Below are positions 43,767 to 54,146 of a stretch of DNA of 64,000 nucleotides, in pieces. This DNA is from Parabacteroides goldsteinii DSM 19448 = WAL 12034. GTDB lineage: Bacteria; Bacteroidota; Bacteroidia; Bacteroidales; Tannerellaceae. Numbering within the stretch: the stretch's first letter is position 1; each line of letters opens with the position of its first letter. The notes beneath the pieces are model-generated. The model was not told where the DNA came from and made no database searches. It worked only from the letters and a program-made list of their open reading frames with translations. The DNA lies in the NCBI RefSeq assembly GCF_000969835.1, contig NZ_KQ033913.1, positions 1,379,716 to 1,443,715 of the forward strand, given 5' to 3'. Position numbers and translations under genes: made by a program.

Positions 43767-45893
43767 ATGACAACATTATTCCATTCACTTATCTCCCACT
43801 CTTTAAACATTCCGGCTGGACAGGTCGAAAGAACGATCGGGTTGCTTAATGAAGGGGCGACCATTCCTTTTATCAGCCGTTACCGGAAAGAAGTTACCGG
43901 AGGACTGGATGAAGTCCAGATCGGGAATATCAAAGACCAACTGGATAAGCTGACTGAACTCAAAAAACGGAAAGATACCATATTAAGTTCTATCGAAGAA
44001 CAAGGGAAGTTAACTCCTGAACTCAAGAAACGAATCGAAGATTCCTGGGATAGCACCGAGATAGAAGACCTTTATCTGCCCTACAAACCCAAACGGGTGA
44101 CTAAGGCTGAGATTGCACGTAAAAAAGGGCTGGAACCGCTTGCCAAAATTATCATGATACAAAACGAACCGGATTTGCTGGCCCGGGTGAAGAGTTTTAT
44201 CAAAGGAGAAGTAAAGAATGCAGCAGAAGCCTTGCAAGGAGCACGAGATATTATCGCTGAATGGGTAAACGAAAATGAAGGGGCACGTAACGCCGTGCGT
44301 AATTCTTTTGCCCATACAGGGATTATTTCTTCTAAAGTTATTAAAGGAAAAGAGGAAGAAGGAGCCAAATACCGGGACTATTTCGATTTCAGTGAACCGC
44401 TGAACCGATGCAGTTCCCATCGCTTGCTGGCCCTCCGCCGCGGAGAAGCGGAAGGTATCCTCAGAGTCAGCATATCACCCGATGTCGATACTACACTCGA
44501 CCGTTTGAAAAGACGGTTCGTGAAAGGGAACAGCGAACTTTCCGACCAGGTAGCCAATGCGGTAGACGACTCTTTCAAACGTCTGCTAAAGCCTTCCATA
44601 GAAACGGAATATGCCAATCTGAGCAAAACGAAAGCCGACGAAGAGGCCATCCGTGTTTTTGCAGAGAACTTGCGGCAGCTTTTACTGGCACCGCCGTTAG
44701 GACAAAAGCGAGTGTTAGGTGTCGACCCCGGATATCGTACCGGATGCAAATTAGTTTGCCTGGATGCCCAGGGTAACCTGCTTCATAACGAAGCCGTCTA
44801 TCCGCATCCGCCGCAGAATGAAAAGAGCAAAGCCGCAGCTAAAGTCTCTCAATTGGTATCGACTTATGCCATCGATGCTATCGCTATCGGCAACGGAACT
44901 GCAAGCCGCGAAACGGAACAGTTCATTACTAATCTCCGTTATGACCGGAAAGTACAGGTGTTTGTTGTCAGTGAGAACGGAGCTTCCATCTATTCTGCCT
45001 CAAAGATTGCCCGGGATGAGTTTCCTGAATATGATGTAACCGTACGGGGAGCCGTCAGTATCGGACGCCGGTTGATGGACCCACTGGCAGAACTGGTAAA
45101 AATCGATCCCAAAAGTATCGGAGTCGGCCAGTATCAACATGATGTCGACCAGAGTGCTTTAAAGAAAAGCCTGGACCAGACTGTGGAAAGTTGCGTAAAT
45201 ATGGTGGGAGTCAATGTGAATACGGCCAGTAAGCACCTGCTGACTTATATCTCCGGTTTAGGACCGACACTGGCACAGAATATTGTCGACTACCGGGCCG
45301 AACATGGTCCTTTCCAATCCAGACGTGAATTGTTAAAGGTGCCGCGTATGGGTGAAAAAGCGTTCGAACAAAGTGCCGGATTCCTTCGCATACAAGGTGG
45401 CAAAACACCTTTGGACAATTCCGCCGTTCACCCGGAAAGTTATCCGATTGTGGAACAAATGGCCAAGGACTTAAAATGTACCGTGGAAGAGTTGATTACC
45501 AATAAAGAATTAAAGAAGAAGCTCGACCTTAAGAAATATATTACAGAGAAAGTCGGTATGCCGACTCTGCTTGATATCATGGAAGAGTTGGATAAACCCG
45601 GTCGTGACCCGCGCCAGGCTATCCAGGTCTTTTCTTTCGACCCTACCGTTAAAACGATAGAAGACCTGAAAGAAGGGCTGGTCCTACCGGGAATTGTGAC
45701 CAATATTACGAACTTCGGTTGCTTTGTAGATGTTGGTATAAAAGAAAACGGATTGGTTCACATCTCGGAACTTGCCGATCGTTTTATCAGCGACCCGACA
45801 CAGGTGGTTTCTATCCATCAGCATGTTAAAGTGAAAGTTTTGAGTGTAGACCTGGTCCGTAAACGGGTTCAGTTATCTATGAAAGGATTGTAG
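43767..45893 (+). CDS. tex: Tex family RNA-binding transcription accessory protein
   Basis: 708-residue Tex protein: N-terminal helical region with NEGATIPFISRYRKEVTGGLDE, a YqgF-like RNase-H fold (about 325-450: RVLGVDPGYRTGCK), helix-hairpin-helix pairs (about 490-560: TYISGLGPTLAQNIVDYR) and a C-terminal S1 domain (about 635-705: GIVTNITNFGCFVDVGIKENGLVH). Tex binds nucleic acids and associates with transcription. It is followed by ybaK with a 1-nt gap. Confidence 0.95.
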   Translation: MTTLFHSLISHSLNIPAGQVERTIGLLNEGATIPFISRYRKEVTGGLDEVQIGNIKDQLDKLTELKKRKDTILSSIEEQGKLTPELKKRIEDSWDSTEIEDLYLPYKPKRVTKAEIARKKGLEPLAKIIMIQNEPDLLARVKSFIKGEVKNAAEALQGARDIIAEWVNENEGARNAVRNSFAHTGIISSKVIKGKEEEGAKYRDYFDFSEPLNRCSSHRLLALRRGEAEGILRVSISPDVDTTLDRLKRRFVKGNSELSDQVANAVDDSFKRLLKPSIETEYANLSKTKADEEAIRVFAENLRQLLLAPPLGQKRVLGVDPGYRTGCKLVCLDAQGNLLHNEAVYPHPPQNEKSKAAAKVSQLVSTYAIDAIAIGNGTASRETEQFITNLRYDRKVQVFVVSENGASIYSASKIARDEFPEYDVTVRGAVSIGRRLMDPLAELVKIDPKSIGVGQYQHDVDQSALKKSLDQTVESCVNMVGVNVNTASKHLLTYISGLGPTLAQNIVDYRAEHGPFQSRRELLKVPRMGEKAFEQSAGFLRIQGGKTPLDNSAVHPESYPIVEQMAKDLKCTVEELITNKELKKKLDLKKYITEKVGMPTLLDIMEELDKPGRDPRQAIQVFSFDPTVKTIEDLKEGLVLPGIVTNITNFGCFVDVGIKENGLVHISELADRFISDPTQVVSIHQHVKVKVLSVDLVRKRVQLSMKGL

Positions 45894-45894
45894 T

Positions 45895-46383
45895 ATGAAA
45901 ATAAACAAAACGAATGTGGCTAGGCTGTTGGATAAAGCTAAAATAGCCTATCAGCTGGTTCCCTATGAAGTCGATGAAAATGATTTAAGCGCCACCCATG
46001 TGGCAGAGCAATTGGGAGAAAACGTAGAACAGGTATTCAAAACGTTAATCCTTCACGGAGATAAAAGCGGATATTTTGTCTGTGTTATCCCCGGAGCAGA
46101 TGAAGTGGATTTGAAAAAGGCAGCCAAAGTATCGGGCAACAAAAAATGTGAGATGATCCCGGTGAAAGAATTATTGCCTTTAACCGGGTATATCCGGGGA
46201 GGATGTTCCCCTATCGGAATGAAGAAACATTTCCCGACCTATATCCATCAGTCTACCGGGCAATATGATACTATATATATCAGTGCCGGACAACGAGGAT
46301 TGCAGGTTCAGATAGCTCCGGATGATTTAATTCGTGAAGTGAGGGCCGAAGTTGCAGATTTGATTGCAGAGAAAGAACGATGA
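45895..46383 (+). CDS. ybaK: Cys-tRNA(Pro)/Cys-tRNA(Cys) deacylase YbaK
   Basis: 162-residue YbaK/EbsC trans-editing deacylase that hydrolyses mischarged Cys-tRNA(Pro). Family motifs: VFKTLILHGD, the catalytic lysine in KKAAKVSGNKK (about residue 45-85 region), and GYIRGGCSPIGMKKHFPTYI. It lies directly after tex and ends in a strong terminator. Confidence 0.93.
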   Translation: MKINKTNVARLLDKAKIAYQLVPYEVDENDLSATHVAEQLGENVEQVFKTLILHGDKSGYFVCVIPGADEVDLKKAAKVSGNKKCEMIPVKELLPLTGYIRGGCSPIGMKKHFPTYIHQSTGQYDTIYISAGQRGLQVQIAPDDLIREVRAEVADLIAEKER

Positions 46384-46390
46384 TAATAAA

Positions 46391-46441
46391 CCTAAATAAA
46401 AAGAGAATGCTGGCTTTTCCTGCATTCTCTTTTTATTTAGG
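46391..46441. terminator. Bidirectional terminator with perfect 20-bp stem
   Basis: CCTAAATAAAAAGAGAATGC pairs with its exact complement at 46422-46441 across an 11-nt loop. It closes the tex-ybaK unit and, on the other strand, the his operon and its lipoprotein. Confidence 0.85.
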
Positions 46442-46460
46442 TAAACCGTATTTCTATAAT

Positions 46461-46871
46461 TTAGAATTTCCGGAATATATACCTTTTCCCTTCACTGTTT
46501 AAAATCAGTTGCTTTCCGCTCAGTTTCTCTATGGAGAATGTACGTGTTTTAGACTTCCAGTCGGTGTAGTGCAAATAGTTTGCCGCAGGACCTGGGTCGT
46601 CTGCCAATTCCAATTCCAACTGGTCTTCATCCTTTATCGTATTGAAACCATATTGCAAAACATATTTGTCTTCAGCCGGGATGTACACCTGATACATAAA
46701 TAAAATATTCTGGAAATTATAAAATACCGTATCAGCCTGTATCACATCGCCATTAGCTTCCACTTGCTGTAATTGCCATTTGCCTTCCAACTTATGCTCC
46801 GTATCATTACTACATGCAGCCATCAAAATTGTGACAGCGGCTATCATCCAGTATTTCATTTTATTCATCAT
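46461..46871 (-). CDS. Lipocalin-like lipoprotein at the end of the his operon
   Basis: 136-residue lipoprotein, signal peptide ending LMAAC (C20), followed by a small beta-barrel-like sequence starting [13 protein letters not shown] and including a [20 protein letters not shown] end, as in the lipocalin-like DUFs of Bacteroidetes. Its start codon overlaps the hisB stop (ATGA), so it is translated from the his message. A link to histidine synthesis is not obvious. Confidence 0.75.
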   Translation of the reverse strand: MMNKMKYWMIAAVTILMAACSNDTEHKLEGKWQLQQVEANGDVIQADTVFYNFQNILFMYQVYIPAEDKYVLQYGFNTIKDEDQLELELADDPGPAANYLHYTDWKSKTRTFSIEKLSGKQLILNSEGKRYIFRKF

Positions 46872-47995
46872 AACAAACCTTTTGTACTCGGTAATTCATA
46901 TTTATAAATATCACGGCGTATAGCCATTTTTACAGAACGTGCCAAAGCCTTGAAAATACCTTCTATCTTATGATGCTCATTCGTCCCTTCTGCCTTAATA
47001 TTCAGATTCATGCGGGCGGCATCACTCAGGCTTTTAAAGAAATGAAGGAACATCTCCGTCGGCATGTCTCCAACCATTTCACGACGGAACTCGGCATCCC
47101 AGACCAGCCAGGGACGTCCGCCGAAGTCGAGAGCCACACTGCACAGGCAATCGTCCATCGGCAAAGAATAGCCATACCGTTCGATGCCGCGCTTGTCGCC
47201 TAAGGCTTTCAGCAAGGCTTCACCCAGGGCAATCGCCGTATCTTCAATCGTATGATGCTCATCAACGTCGAGGTCACCCTTTACACGTATAACCAAATCC
47301 ATACCGGAATGTTTTCCTATCTGGTCCAGCATATGGTCAAAAAAGCCTAATCCGGTCGAAACCGCTGTCTTTCCGTTTCCATCCAGATTTACTTCTACGT
47401 AAATATCCGTCTCCTTGGTGGTGCGCTGCACAACGGCACGGCGTTCGCCGGCAAAAAGATATTCGGTAATTTTATCCCAATCATCCGTAATAAGTACAGG
47501 GGAAAGAGAAGGATTCCCGGCCAGCAACCTGTCCGCCTCTTCATCCGAAGGACGCAGCCATATGCCTTTTGCACCCAGATTTGCAGCCAGTTCCATATCC
47601 GTCAGGCGGTCTCCTATCACGTAACTGTTTGCCAAATCGTACTCACCGGCCAGATATTTACCCAGCATTCCGGTACGCGGTTTGCGGTTGGGAGAATTAT
47701 CCTCCGGGAAAGAGCGGTCGATCAGCATGTCATCAAAGACAATCCCCTCACCTTCCAATGTCTTCAGCATCTTGTTGTGGGCCGGCCAGAATGTATTTTC
47801 CGGAAAAGAAGAGGTACCCAATCCGTCCTGGTTTGTCACCATGACAAACTCAAAATCAAGCTGTTTACGTATGAAGTATAAATTGCGGAATACCTTCGGA
47901 TAGAACTCCAGTTTCTCCAGGCTATCCAGCTGGTAATCAACAGGAGGTTCTATCACCAATGTTCCGTCTCTATCGATAAAGAGAGCTCTTTTCAT
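46868..47995 (-). CDS. hisB: Bifunctional histidinol-phosphatase / imidazoleglycerol-phosphate dehydratase
   Basis: 375-residue fusion enzyme for steps 7 and 9 of histidine synthesis. Residues about 1-165 are the HAD phosphatase ([13 protein letters not shown], with a Zn loop region); residues about 180-375 are the dehydratase ([58 protein letters not shown]). The gene begins 2 nt after hisC. Confidence 0.96.
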   Translation of the reverse strand: MKRALFIDRDGTLVIEPPVDYQLDSLEKLEFYPKVFRNLYFIRKQLDFEFVMVTNQDGLGTSSFPENTFWPAHNKMLKTLEGEGIVFDDMLIDRSFPEDNSPNRKPRTGMLGKYLAGEYDLANSYVIGDRLTDMELAANLGAKGIWLRPSDEEADRLLAGNPSLSPVLITDDWDKITEYLFAGERRAVVQRTTKETDIYVEVNLDGNGKTAVSTGLGFFDHMLDQIGKHSGMDLVIRVKGDLDVDEHHTIEDTAIALGEALLKALGDKRGIERYGYSLPMDDCLCSVALDFGGRPWLVWDAEFRREMVGDMPTEMFLHFFKSLSDAARMNLNIKAEGTNEHHKIEGIFKALARSVKMAIRRDIYKYELPSTKGLL

Positions 47996-47997
47996 GC

Positions 47998-49029
47998 TTA
48001 CAAACTTTTTAAAGCCTTCAATAAGGCATCGTTTTCTTCCGGTGTGCCGACAGTGATACGCAAACAGCCGTTACACAATGTCACATTATTCCGGTTACGT
48101 ACAATAACGCCTTTCTTCACCAGTTTATTATATACGGAGTCAGCTTTGCCTACATTTACCAGGATAAAGTTTGCATCGGTCGGATACATTTTATGGACAA
48201 TCGGCAGTTCCGGCAAAGCTGCCTGCAACCGGATACGTTCGGACATGATACGGCGCAACTGTTCCAACATCTGGCCTTCATTATTCAACAAGTCCAACGC
48301 CTGTTTCTGTGTCAGCACATTGACGTTGTAAGGATATTTAATCTTGTTCAATATTGCAATAATTTCCGGAGAAGCAAAAGCCATGCCCAACCGGAGGCCT
48401 GCGGCTCCCCATGCTTTGGATAATGTTTGCAAAATTATCAGATTCGGGAATTTCTTCAGTTCGGGAAGGAAAGAAGGTTCTGCCGAAAAGTCGATATAGG
48501 CTTCGTCCAGTACGACTATTCCTTCAAAGTTATTCAGTATCTTATATATTTCATCCCGGTTCAGGCTGTTTCCCGTCGGGTTGTTCGGCGAGCAAAGAAA
48601 GATTACTTTCACCCATTCGTCCACTTCCTCCAGTAATGCTTCTGCATCCAGTTCGAAATCAGGAGTTAAAGTCACTTTCCTGAACTCCACGTTGTTAACG
48701 TTGGAAGCTACTTCATACATACCGTAAGAAGGGGCGATACTGACAATCGTATCGATTCCCGGGTCACAGAATGCACGGATAACAAGGTCTATCGGCTCAT
48801 CGCTGCCATTACCCAGAAAGATGGAATTACGGTCAACATCTTTCAGTTCGGCAATCCGTTCTTTCAACTCCCACTGTAAGGGGTCGGGATAACGGTTATA
48901 AGGCTCGTTATAAGGATTCTCATTTGCATCCAGGAAAACAGATGCACTTCCGTGAAACTCGTCTCTTGCAGAGGAATAGGGTTTCAACGCCCAAATATTA
49001 GGTCTTACCAGGTCTTTTAAATCCATCAT
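47998..49029 (-). CDS. hisC: Histidinol-phosphate aminotransferase
   Basis: 343-residue PLP-dependent aminotransferase of fold type I, catalysing the transamination in histidine synthesis. Visible: [15 protein letters not shown] near the N-terminus, [20 protein letters not shown], and the PLP lysine in [15 protein letters not shown] (about residue 210). Its start overlaps the hisD stop by 4 nt. Confidence 0.96.
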   Translation of the reverse strand: MMDLKDLVRPNIWALKPYSSARDEFHGSASVFLDANENPYNEPYNRYPDPLQWELKERIAELKDVDRNSIFLGNGSDEPIDLVIRAFCDPGIDTIVSIAPSYGMYEVASNVNNVEFRKVTLTPDFELDAEALLEEVDEWVKVIFLCSPNNPTGNSLNRDEIYKILNNFEGIVVLDEAYIDFSAEPSFLPELKKFPNLIILQTLSKAWGAAGLRLGMAFASPEIIAILNKIKYPYNVNVLTQKQALDLLNNEGQMLEQLRRIMSERIRLQAALPELPIVHKMYPTDANFILVNVGKADSVYNKLVKKGVIVRNRNNVTLCNGCLRITVGTPEENDALLKALKSL

Positions 49030-50306
49030 ATTGTTTTCAATCTTATTGTTACTGCATTGCGGTGTGCATCCAGTTGCTCGTTACCGGCCATCGTCTGGAT
49101 TGTACCGCCTAAATTCTTAATACCTTCGGCAGTGATTTCCTGGAAGGTTATCTTTTTGATAAAGCTGTCCAGGTTTACACCGCTGTAAGCCTTGGCATAG
49201 CCATTGGTCGGAAGCGTATGATTCGTGCCCGAAGCATAATCACCGGCACTTTCAGGAGTGTAGGGTCCCATAAAGACACTTCCCGCATTCTCTATCTGTT
49301 CAGCGATATGAGCGTAGTTCTCCGTTTGTATAATCAGATGTTCCGGGGCATACATATTCGTGAAAGCGATTACTTCCTGTTCGTCTTTCAGGACGATTAT
49401 ACGGCTATGTTCCAATGCTTTTGCAGTAATATCCTTACGGGACAGTTCAGATAATTGCTGTTGGATGGCATCGACTACAGGAGATACGATACTTTCTGCC
49501 GATGTAACCAGCATAGCCTGGCTATCTGCTCCATGCTCTGCCTGTGAAAGGAAATCGGCGGCAATAAAGTCCGGATTTGCTGTTCCGTCGGCAATGACTT
49601 CCACTTCGGAAGGGCCTGCGGGCATGTCGATGGCAACGTCTTTCAAGCTGACAAGCTGTTTGGCTGCTGTCACGTACTGATTTCCGGGGCCGAATATCTT
49701 ATAGACTTTGGGGACAGATTCCGTGCCGTATGCCATGGCCGCAATAGCCTGTATTCCTCCGGCTTTGAATATCTTGCTGACACCTGCCGTTTCTGCGGCA
49801 AACAGGATGGCCGGATGCACTTTTCCTTCCCGGTTCGGAGGAGTACATAATACAATCTCCTTACATCCGGCGATATGTGCAGGAACCGCCAACATTAATA
49901 CGGTTGAGAACAAAGGGGCCGTTCCTCCCGGAATATACAGGCCGACCTTTTCTATGGCAACTGCTTTCTGCCAGCAGGTTACTCCGGAGGTCGTTTCCAC
50001 CTTTTGTCCGGTAAAACGCTGGGAGGCATGAAACTTTTCAATATTTGCCTTTGCTGTGCGAATAGCTTGTTTTAAATCCTCGGAAACAAGTTCGCGAGCT
50101 TCTTTTATTTCTTCTTCCGACACCTGAAGACCGGATAGCGTGACCTTGTCAAACTTCTCTTCGTAACGCTTAACAGCGGCATCCCCTTCGCTACGCACTT
50201 CATTCAATACAGTCCGGACCGTATCGAATAAAGTAGTAACATCCAAAGCCGGACGCTTCACCAAAGAAGGCCAGTCTGCTTTTGAGGGATATTTAATTAC
50301 TTCCAT
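49026..50306 (-). CDS. hisD: Histidinol dehydrogenase
   Basis: 426-residue zinc enzyme that oxidises histidinol to histidine in two steps. Family blocks include [61 protein letters not shown] (zinc/catalytic region) and the C-terminal [18 protein letters not shown]. Normal length. It follows hisG with a gap of about 150 bp, in which I see no strong terminator. Confidence 0.96.
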   Translation of the reverse strand: MEVIKYPSKADWPSLVKRPALDVTTLFDTVRTVLNEVRSEGDAAVKRYEEKFDKVTLSGLQVSEEEIKEARELVSEDLKQAIRTAKANIEKFHASQRFTGQKVETTSGVTCWQKAVAIEKVGLYIPGGTAPLFSTVLMLAVPAHIAGCKEIVLCTPPNREGKVHPAILFAAETAGVSKIFKAGGIQAIAAMAYGTESVPKVYKIFGPGNQYVTAAKQLVSLKDVAIDMPAGPSEVEVIADGTANPDFIAADFLSQAEHGADSQAMLVTSAESIVSPVVDAIQQQLSELSRKDITAKALEHSRIIVLKDEQEVIAFTNMYAPEHLIIQTENYAHIAEQIENAGSVFMGPYTPESAGDYASGTNHTLPTNGYAKAYSGVNLDSFIKKITFQEITAEGIKNLGGTIQTMAGNEQLDAHRNAVTIRLKTI

Positions 50307-50457
50307 ATTGTTGTTTTGTTTATATTATTGTCAGAAATGAGACATGGATAACCATGTGAGATACAAATTATCAGGAACGAACAAAAAGACCTTATTCATT
50401 AATTGTCAGTCAATTACAGTTTTCTCGTAATTCCGTGCTCAGGAAACTGACTCGACA

Positions 50458-51309
50458 TTAAAGTATCATTTTCTCAATCGGGATAACGAGGATACCTTCG
50501 GCCCCGAGTGATTTCAGTTTACCTATAATTTCCCAGAAATGTTTCTCGGCTATGACAGACTGGACGGATACCCAATCACCGTTAGCCAAAGGCGTCACCG
50601 TCGGACTCTTCATACCGGGTAATACTTCTATGATTTCATCCAACTTATCTTTCGGTGCGTTCAGCAATACATATTTCTTGCCTTCAGCAACCTGGATAGC
50701 TTCGAAGCGGAATAACAGTTCGTCGAGTATCGCCAGCTTTTCTTCCGACAGATTGTTGTTCGCAATCAGAAGCGCTTCGCTTTGCATAACCACTTCCACC
50801 TCTTTCAGGCGGTTGCTGACCAGCGTACTACCGGAACTGACAATATCGAAAATTGCATCTGCCAGACCAATACCCGGAGCTATTTCAACAGAACCGCTGA
50901 TGACATGCATATCGGCTTTTACACCTTTTTCTTTCAGATAAGTATTCAGGATGCCAGGATAAGAAGTAGCGATTGTTTTGCCTTCAAACCATTCTACTCC
51001 CTTGTAGTCTTCATCTTTAGGAATAGCCAGTGACAAACGGCATTTACTGAATCCCAATCGTTTAACCAAACGTGCTTCTCCCCCTTTTTCAACGTATTCA
51101 TTCTCACCGACAATACCTATATCGGCAACGCCATTGGCGACAGACTGGGGAATATCATCATCACGCAGGAACAGAACTTCTACCGGAAACCCTTTTGCCG
51201 ATAACAGCAAAATGCGCTTTCCTCTGTTCAGTTTGATACCCGCTTCTTCCAATAATAGCATTGTTTCATCGTATAAACGACCTTTTGATTGTACTGCAAT
51301 TCGTAACAT
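50458..51309 (-). CDS. hisG: ATP phosphoribosyltransferase (long form)
   Basis: 283-residue long-form HisG, the feedback-inhibited first enzyme of histidine synthesis. It starts MLRIAVQSKGRL; a longer frame would begin with TTG inside the attenuator hairpin, so the ATG at 51309 is chosen. Motifs include DIGIVGENEY, the PRPP loop DAIFDIVSSGSTLVSN, and a C-terminal ACT-like regulatory domain (about 205-283). First gene of hisG-D-C-B; the remaining his genes are elsewhere. Confidence 0.96.
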   Translation of the reverse strand: MLRIAVQSKGRLYDETMLLLEEAGIKLNRGKRILLLSAKGFPVEVLFLRDDDIPQSVANGVADIGIVGENEYVEKGGEARLVKRLGFSKCRLSLAIPKDEDYKGVEWFEGKTIATSYPGILNTYLKEKGVKADMHVISGSVEIAPGIGLADAIFDIVSSGSTLVSNRLKEVEVVMQSEALLIANNNLSEEKLAILDELLFRFEAIQVAEGKKYVLLNAPKDKLDEIIEVLPGMKSPTVTPLANGDWVSVQSVIAEKHFWEIIGKLKSLGAEGILVIPIEKMIL

Positions 51310-51351
51310 GTTTATTTTTGTTTTAATAATTATATGCTTTCCGAAAACAAA

Positions 51352-51382
51352 ATAAGGCTTACCGTATAACGGCAAGCCTTAT
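51352..51382 (-). terminator. His operon attenuator terminator
   Basis: On the minus strand ATAAGGCTTGCCG, loop TTATA, CGGTAAGCCTTAT, then TTTGTTTT: a rho-independent terminator lying between the His leader peptide and hisG. AACGGGCA at the end of the leader frame (51430-51437) can pair, with one bulge, with TGCCGTT in the terminator (51368-51374), a possible antiterminator. Confidence 0.8.
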
Positions 51383-51425
51383 CTAATTATATTATGCGTA
51401 TCTGCACACCAATCAGCCCACCGAA

Positions 51426-51476
51426 CTACTGCCCGTTGTAATGATGATGATGGTGATGTGATACTTTTCTTCTCAT
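51426..51476 (-). CDS. His operon leader peptide, six consecutive histidines
   Basis: A 16-codon frame on the minus strand, MRRKVSHHHHHHYNGQ, ending TAG at 51426-51428. It begins about 14 nt after the predicted transcription start and lies before a terminator and then hisG. This is the classic arrangement for ribosome-mediated histidine attenuation: stalling at the His codons when His-tRNA is low would favour the antiterminator. Too short for ordinary gene finders. Confidence 0.88.
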   Translation of the reverse strand: MRRKVSHHHHHHYNGQ

Positions 51477-51496
51477 TTGTTATTTTATTGATGCCA

Positions 51497-51526
51497 CAAA
51501 GTTACAATAATAATTGAAAATGCAAA
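51497..51526 (-). promoter_or_regulatory. Promoter of the his operon
   Basis: Minus-strand TTTG (51523-51526), 18 nt, TAACTTTG (51497-51504), matching the Bacteroidetes consensus. Transcription would start near 51490, about 14 nt before the leader ATG. Confidence 0.7.
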
Positions 51527-51585
51527 TAAAACTATCAAAAGATTAGCAGGTACGCACACTTTTTTTCTACACGACTGTTTTATGC

Positions 51586-54141
51586 TTAGTGTTCAATTAT
51601 ATATAAATGATTCGCCTGTTGCCGTATTTTGTTTGCCAGCATCGGCGGATAATCCAGGTGAGAGGCAAAAAAAGCATCAACCTCTGCCCTTGCCTCCGGC
51701 GACGTATGGCCTGACAGCAAGGCACGAACCCAGGCTGTCGGGAAAAATATATCTCCTGTCCGCTGCACTTCCTGCATCGCTTCCAGTGCCGGACGGATAT
51801 AGGCTACCGCTTCTTTCTGCCGTGACGGATGATTCAGATTCGCCAAAGCAGCAGATGCCCAGGGTTCTACCCGACGGTTTTCAGCTACCAGCAAAGAGGC
51901 AAAAACACTGTCGCGCACTTCTTTATGCGGTGAGACGGAAGGAGAAATAAAGGCATACTCCCGTTTCCGGTCAGGATTAGTTATACGCGATTGCTGGCTG
52001 TTTATAATCTCGTCCGCCTGCTCCGGCAAATGAAGGGCCAACGTATAAGATAAGCTGATATAATCATTTTCACTTAACGAACAGCCGGCGGGAGCTTGCT
52101 GCTTCTTCCACAAGTCATATAATGCGGCGATTGCTTCCGGCGATTCTGCTATGGAACGATACGAGCGGAACGCCTGCAAACGATGTTGAGGAACGGAAGA
52201 GGTCGCCACAATCTGTCCTAATGTTTTTTCCAGAGGGGCAGCATCCGTCGGAAATAAACGCTGACAATTACCGATATACCCTAAAGCGGCCGAGAATAAC
52301 AACGAATTATCTTCTTTCGGCAGATAATTCAACATAGCCTCCATATATGATTCGGGCGAAATCGTCCGGTTCAACAGATTTTCATACAATGTGATTAACA
52401 GGGAACCTCTCAGCAATTCATTTTCACAAACCGAAAGATAGGCGGCACAAGCCTTGGCATCCGCTTCGTTCAACCGGAAAAAGCCATACCCTTTTCCATC
52501 CGTATTCGGAATAATGAAACTCCCCTCTTCCGGGACCGTTTTCAATTTCTTCCGGATGGAATTTGAATTTCTCCCGAAAGAAACTGAAATTTCTTCCGGT
52601 TCCCCTGTTTTGGGAACAATCAGATAAGTGAGGTCCTGCGGCCAGTTCAATCCCCTACCAAAAGGGTCTTTCTGCGAAACGACCAGGCTATCGCCGACAA
52701 TGGAAACGGCAATCTCCGGCATGCCTTTTTCATTTACCCAAATATGGCTCCAGCCGGACAAATCGTCATCCGTATATGTATCCAGAATACCAATCAGGCC
52801 CTCCCAGGTGGCATTTCCGTAGGCATATGTTTTCAGATATTCCTGAATGCCTTTCCGGAAAGATTCCTTACCCATCTTTTTAATCAGCATTTCCAGGACG
52901 ACGGGAGATTTATCATAGATGATGTTACCGTAGACCAGGCCGGCATTACGAAGATTATCCAATTCCTGTTTGATTGGATTTGCTCCGGCAGTACGGTCTT
53001 CCACATAAGCGGGAGGAATATAATCCTGCATGAAATTCAAAGCATGGTTTACACCCGGATATAGCGGTTCGACAATCTGCGAAGCAAAATAATTGGCAAA
53101 CACTTCCTTTGTCCAGACATCGTCAAACCATTGCATGGTCACATAATCGCCAAACCACATATGGGCCGTTTCGTGAGCAATCAGGGCACTGCGGCTCAAC
53201 TGCTCGTTCAATGTCGGGTTCTCATTCAGGAACATACGGCGGTCGGTATAGAACGTTGCCCCGGTGTGCTCCATTCCCCCGAACTGGAAACCGGGAAGGA
53301 TTATCAAATCATACTTGGCAAAAGGATACGGAATGGCGGTATAATCTTCCAGCCATGTTAAAGCGTCAAAGACTTCCGATGCGATTTCGGGACATTGGGC
53401 GACTTTCTTCGGGTCTGTTTCCCTGTGGTACAAGGAGATTTCCCTTCCATCCCGGGTGTATGTTTCGCGAATAAATTTTCCGGCAGTAAAGGCGAACAAA
53501 TAAGTACTCAGCGGTTCTGTTTCCCTGAATGAAATCAACTTGCGTCCGGGAATGGAAAGGGTATCTGTTTTCTCTATGGCACCGTTCGTAACGGCTTGCC
53601 ATGCTTCCGGAACTTCCAGCGTCAGCGTAAATAACGACTTCATATCCGGCTGGTCGAAACAGGGAAACGCAGTCCGCGCCCGGTCAGGAACCAGCAAAGT
53701 ATAAAGAAACTCGTCCCTCCTGTTCAAAGACTGGTCGGCAGGAGTAAATTCTACAGATACTTTATTCTCTCCGACGACGCTCCGTTCTGCCAGGATGATG
53801 ATATGTTCATTTTTTACCTCATAAGGCACTTCCCCACCATTCAGCAAGACAGAAGCGACCTGTGAAGCATTTCCCCTGAAATCAATAATAAGCGGCAGTT
53901 TTTCTTTCAGCGACAGTTGTATGACAGCCTTGCCCCTGACCGGCTCCTGCCTGGATTCAGGAATGGAGAAAAACAGGTTATATCTGACTTGACCGAAATG
54001 CTCTTTTCTGAAACGGGCCAATTCATGGCTGACTCCGACTTCCTGCAAGTTAACATCTTGCTGTTGCGTCGAACAGGCTGTCAGCAGACTTACCGCCGCA
54101 ATGCCAGCCACCTGATAAATCATATGATTTAAATGTGCCAT
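51586..54141 (-). CDS. M1 family aminopeptidase lipoprotein
   Basis: 851-residue zinc aminopeptidase with a lipoprotein signal ending LLTAC (C23), so probably periplasmic or outer-membrane. N-terminal beta domain (about 40-240), catalytic domain with zinc site HETAH (323-327) and E346 (HExxH-x18-E), then a long helical C-terminal domain. The exopeptidase motif normally GxMEN reads GGMEH (288-292), an Asn-to-His change. It lies 5 nt after the DUF4268 gene, in an operon with an M16 peptidase. Confidence 0.93.
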   Translation of the reverse strand: MAHLNHMIYQVAGIAAVSLLTACSTQQQDVNLQEVGVSHELARFRKEHFGQVRYNLFFSIPESRQEPVRGKAVIQLSLKEKLPLIIDFRGNASQVASVLLNGGEVPYEVKNEHIIILAERSVVGENKVSVEFTPADQSLNRRDEFLYTLLVPDRARTAFPCFDQPDMKSLFTLTLEVPEAWQAVTNGAIEKTDTLSIPGRKLISFRETEPLSTYLFAFTAGKFIRETYTRDGREISLYHRETDPKKVAQCPEIASEVFDALTWLEDYTAIPYPFAKYDLIILPGFQFGGMEHTGATFYTDRRMFLNENPTLNEQLSRSALIAHETAHMWFGDYVTMQWFDDVWTKEVFANYFASQIVEPLYPGVNHALNFMQDYIPPAYVEDRTAGANPIKQELDNLRNAGLVYGNIIYDKSPVVLEMLIKKMGKESFRKGIQEYLKTYAYGNATWEGLIGILDTYTDDDLSGWSHIWVNEKGMPEIAVSIVGDSLVVSQKDPFGRGLNWPQDLTYLIVPKTGEPEEISVSFGRNSNSIRKKLKTVPEEGSFIIPNTDGKGYGFFRLNEADAKACAAYLSVCENELLRGSLLITLYENLLNRTISPESYMEAMLNYLPKEDNSLLFSAALGYIGNCQRLFPTDAAPLEKTLGQIVATSSVPQHRLQAFRSYRSIAESPEAIAALYDLWKKQQAPAGCSLSENDYISLSYTLALHLPEQADEIINSQQSRITNPDRKREYAFISPSVSPHKEVRDSVFASLLVAENRRVEPWASAALANLNHPSRQKEAVAYIRPALEAMQEVQRTGDIFFPTAWVRALLSGHTSPEARAEVDAFFASHLDYPPMLANKIRQQANHLYIIEH

Positions 54142-54146
54142 CTTTT

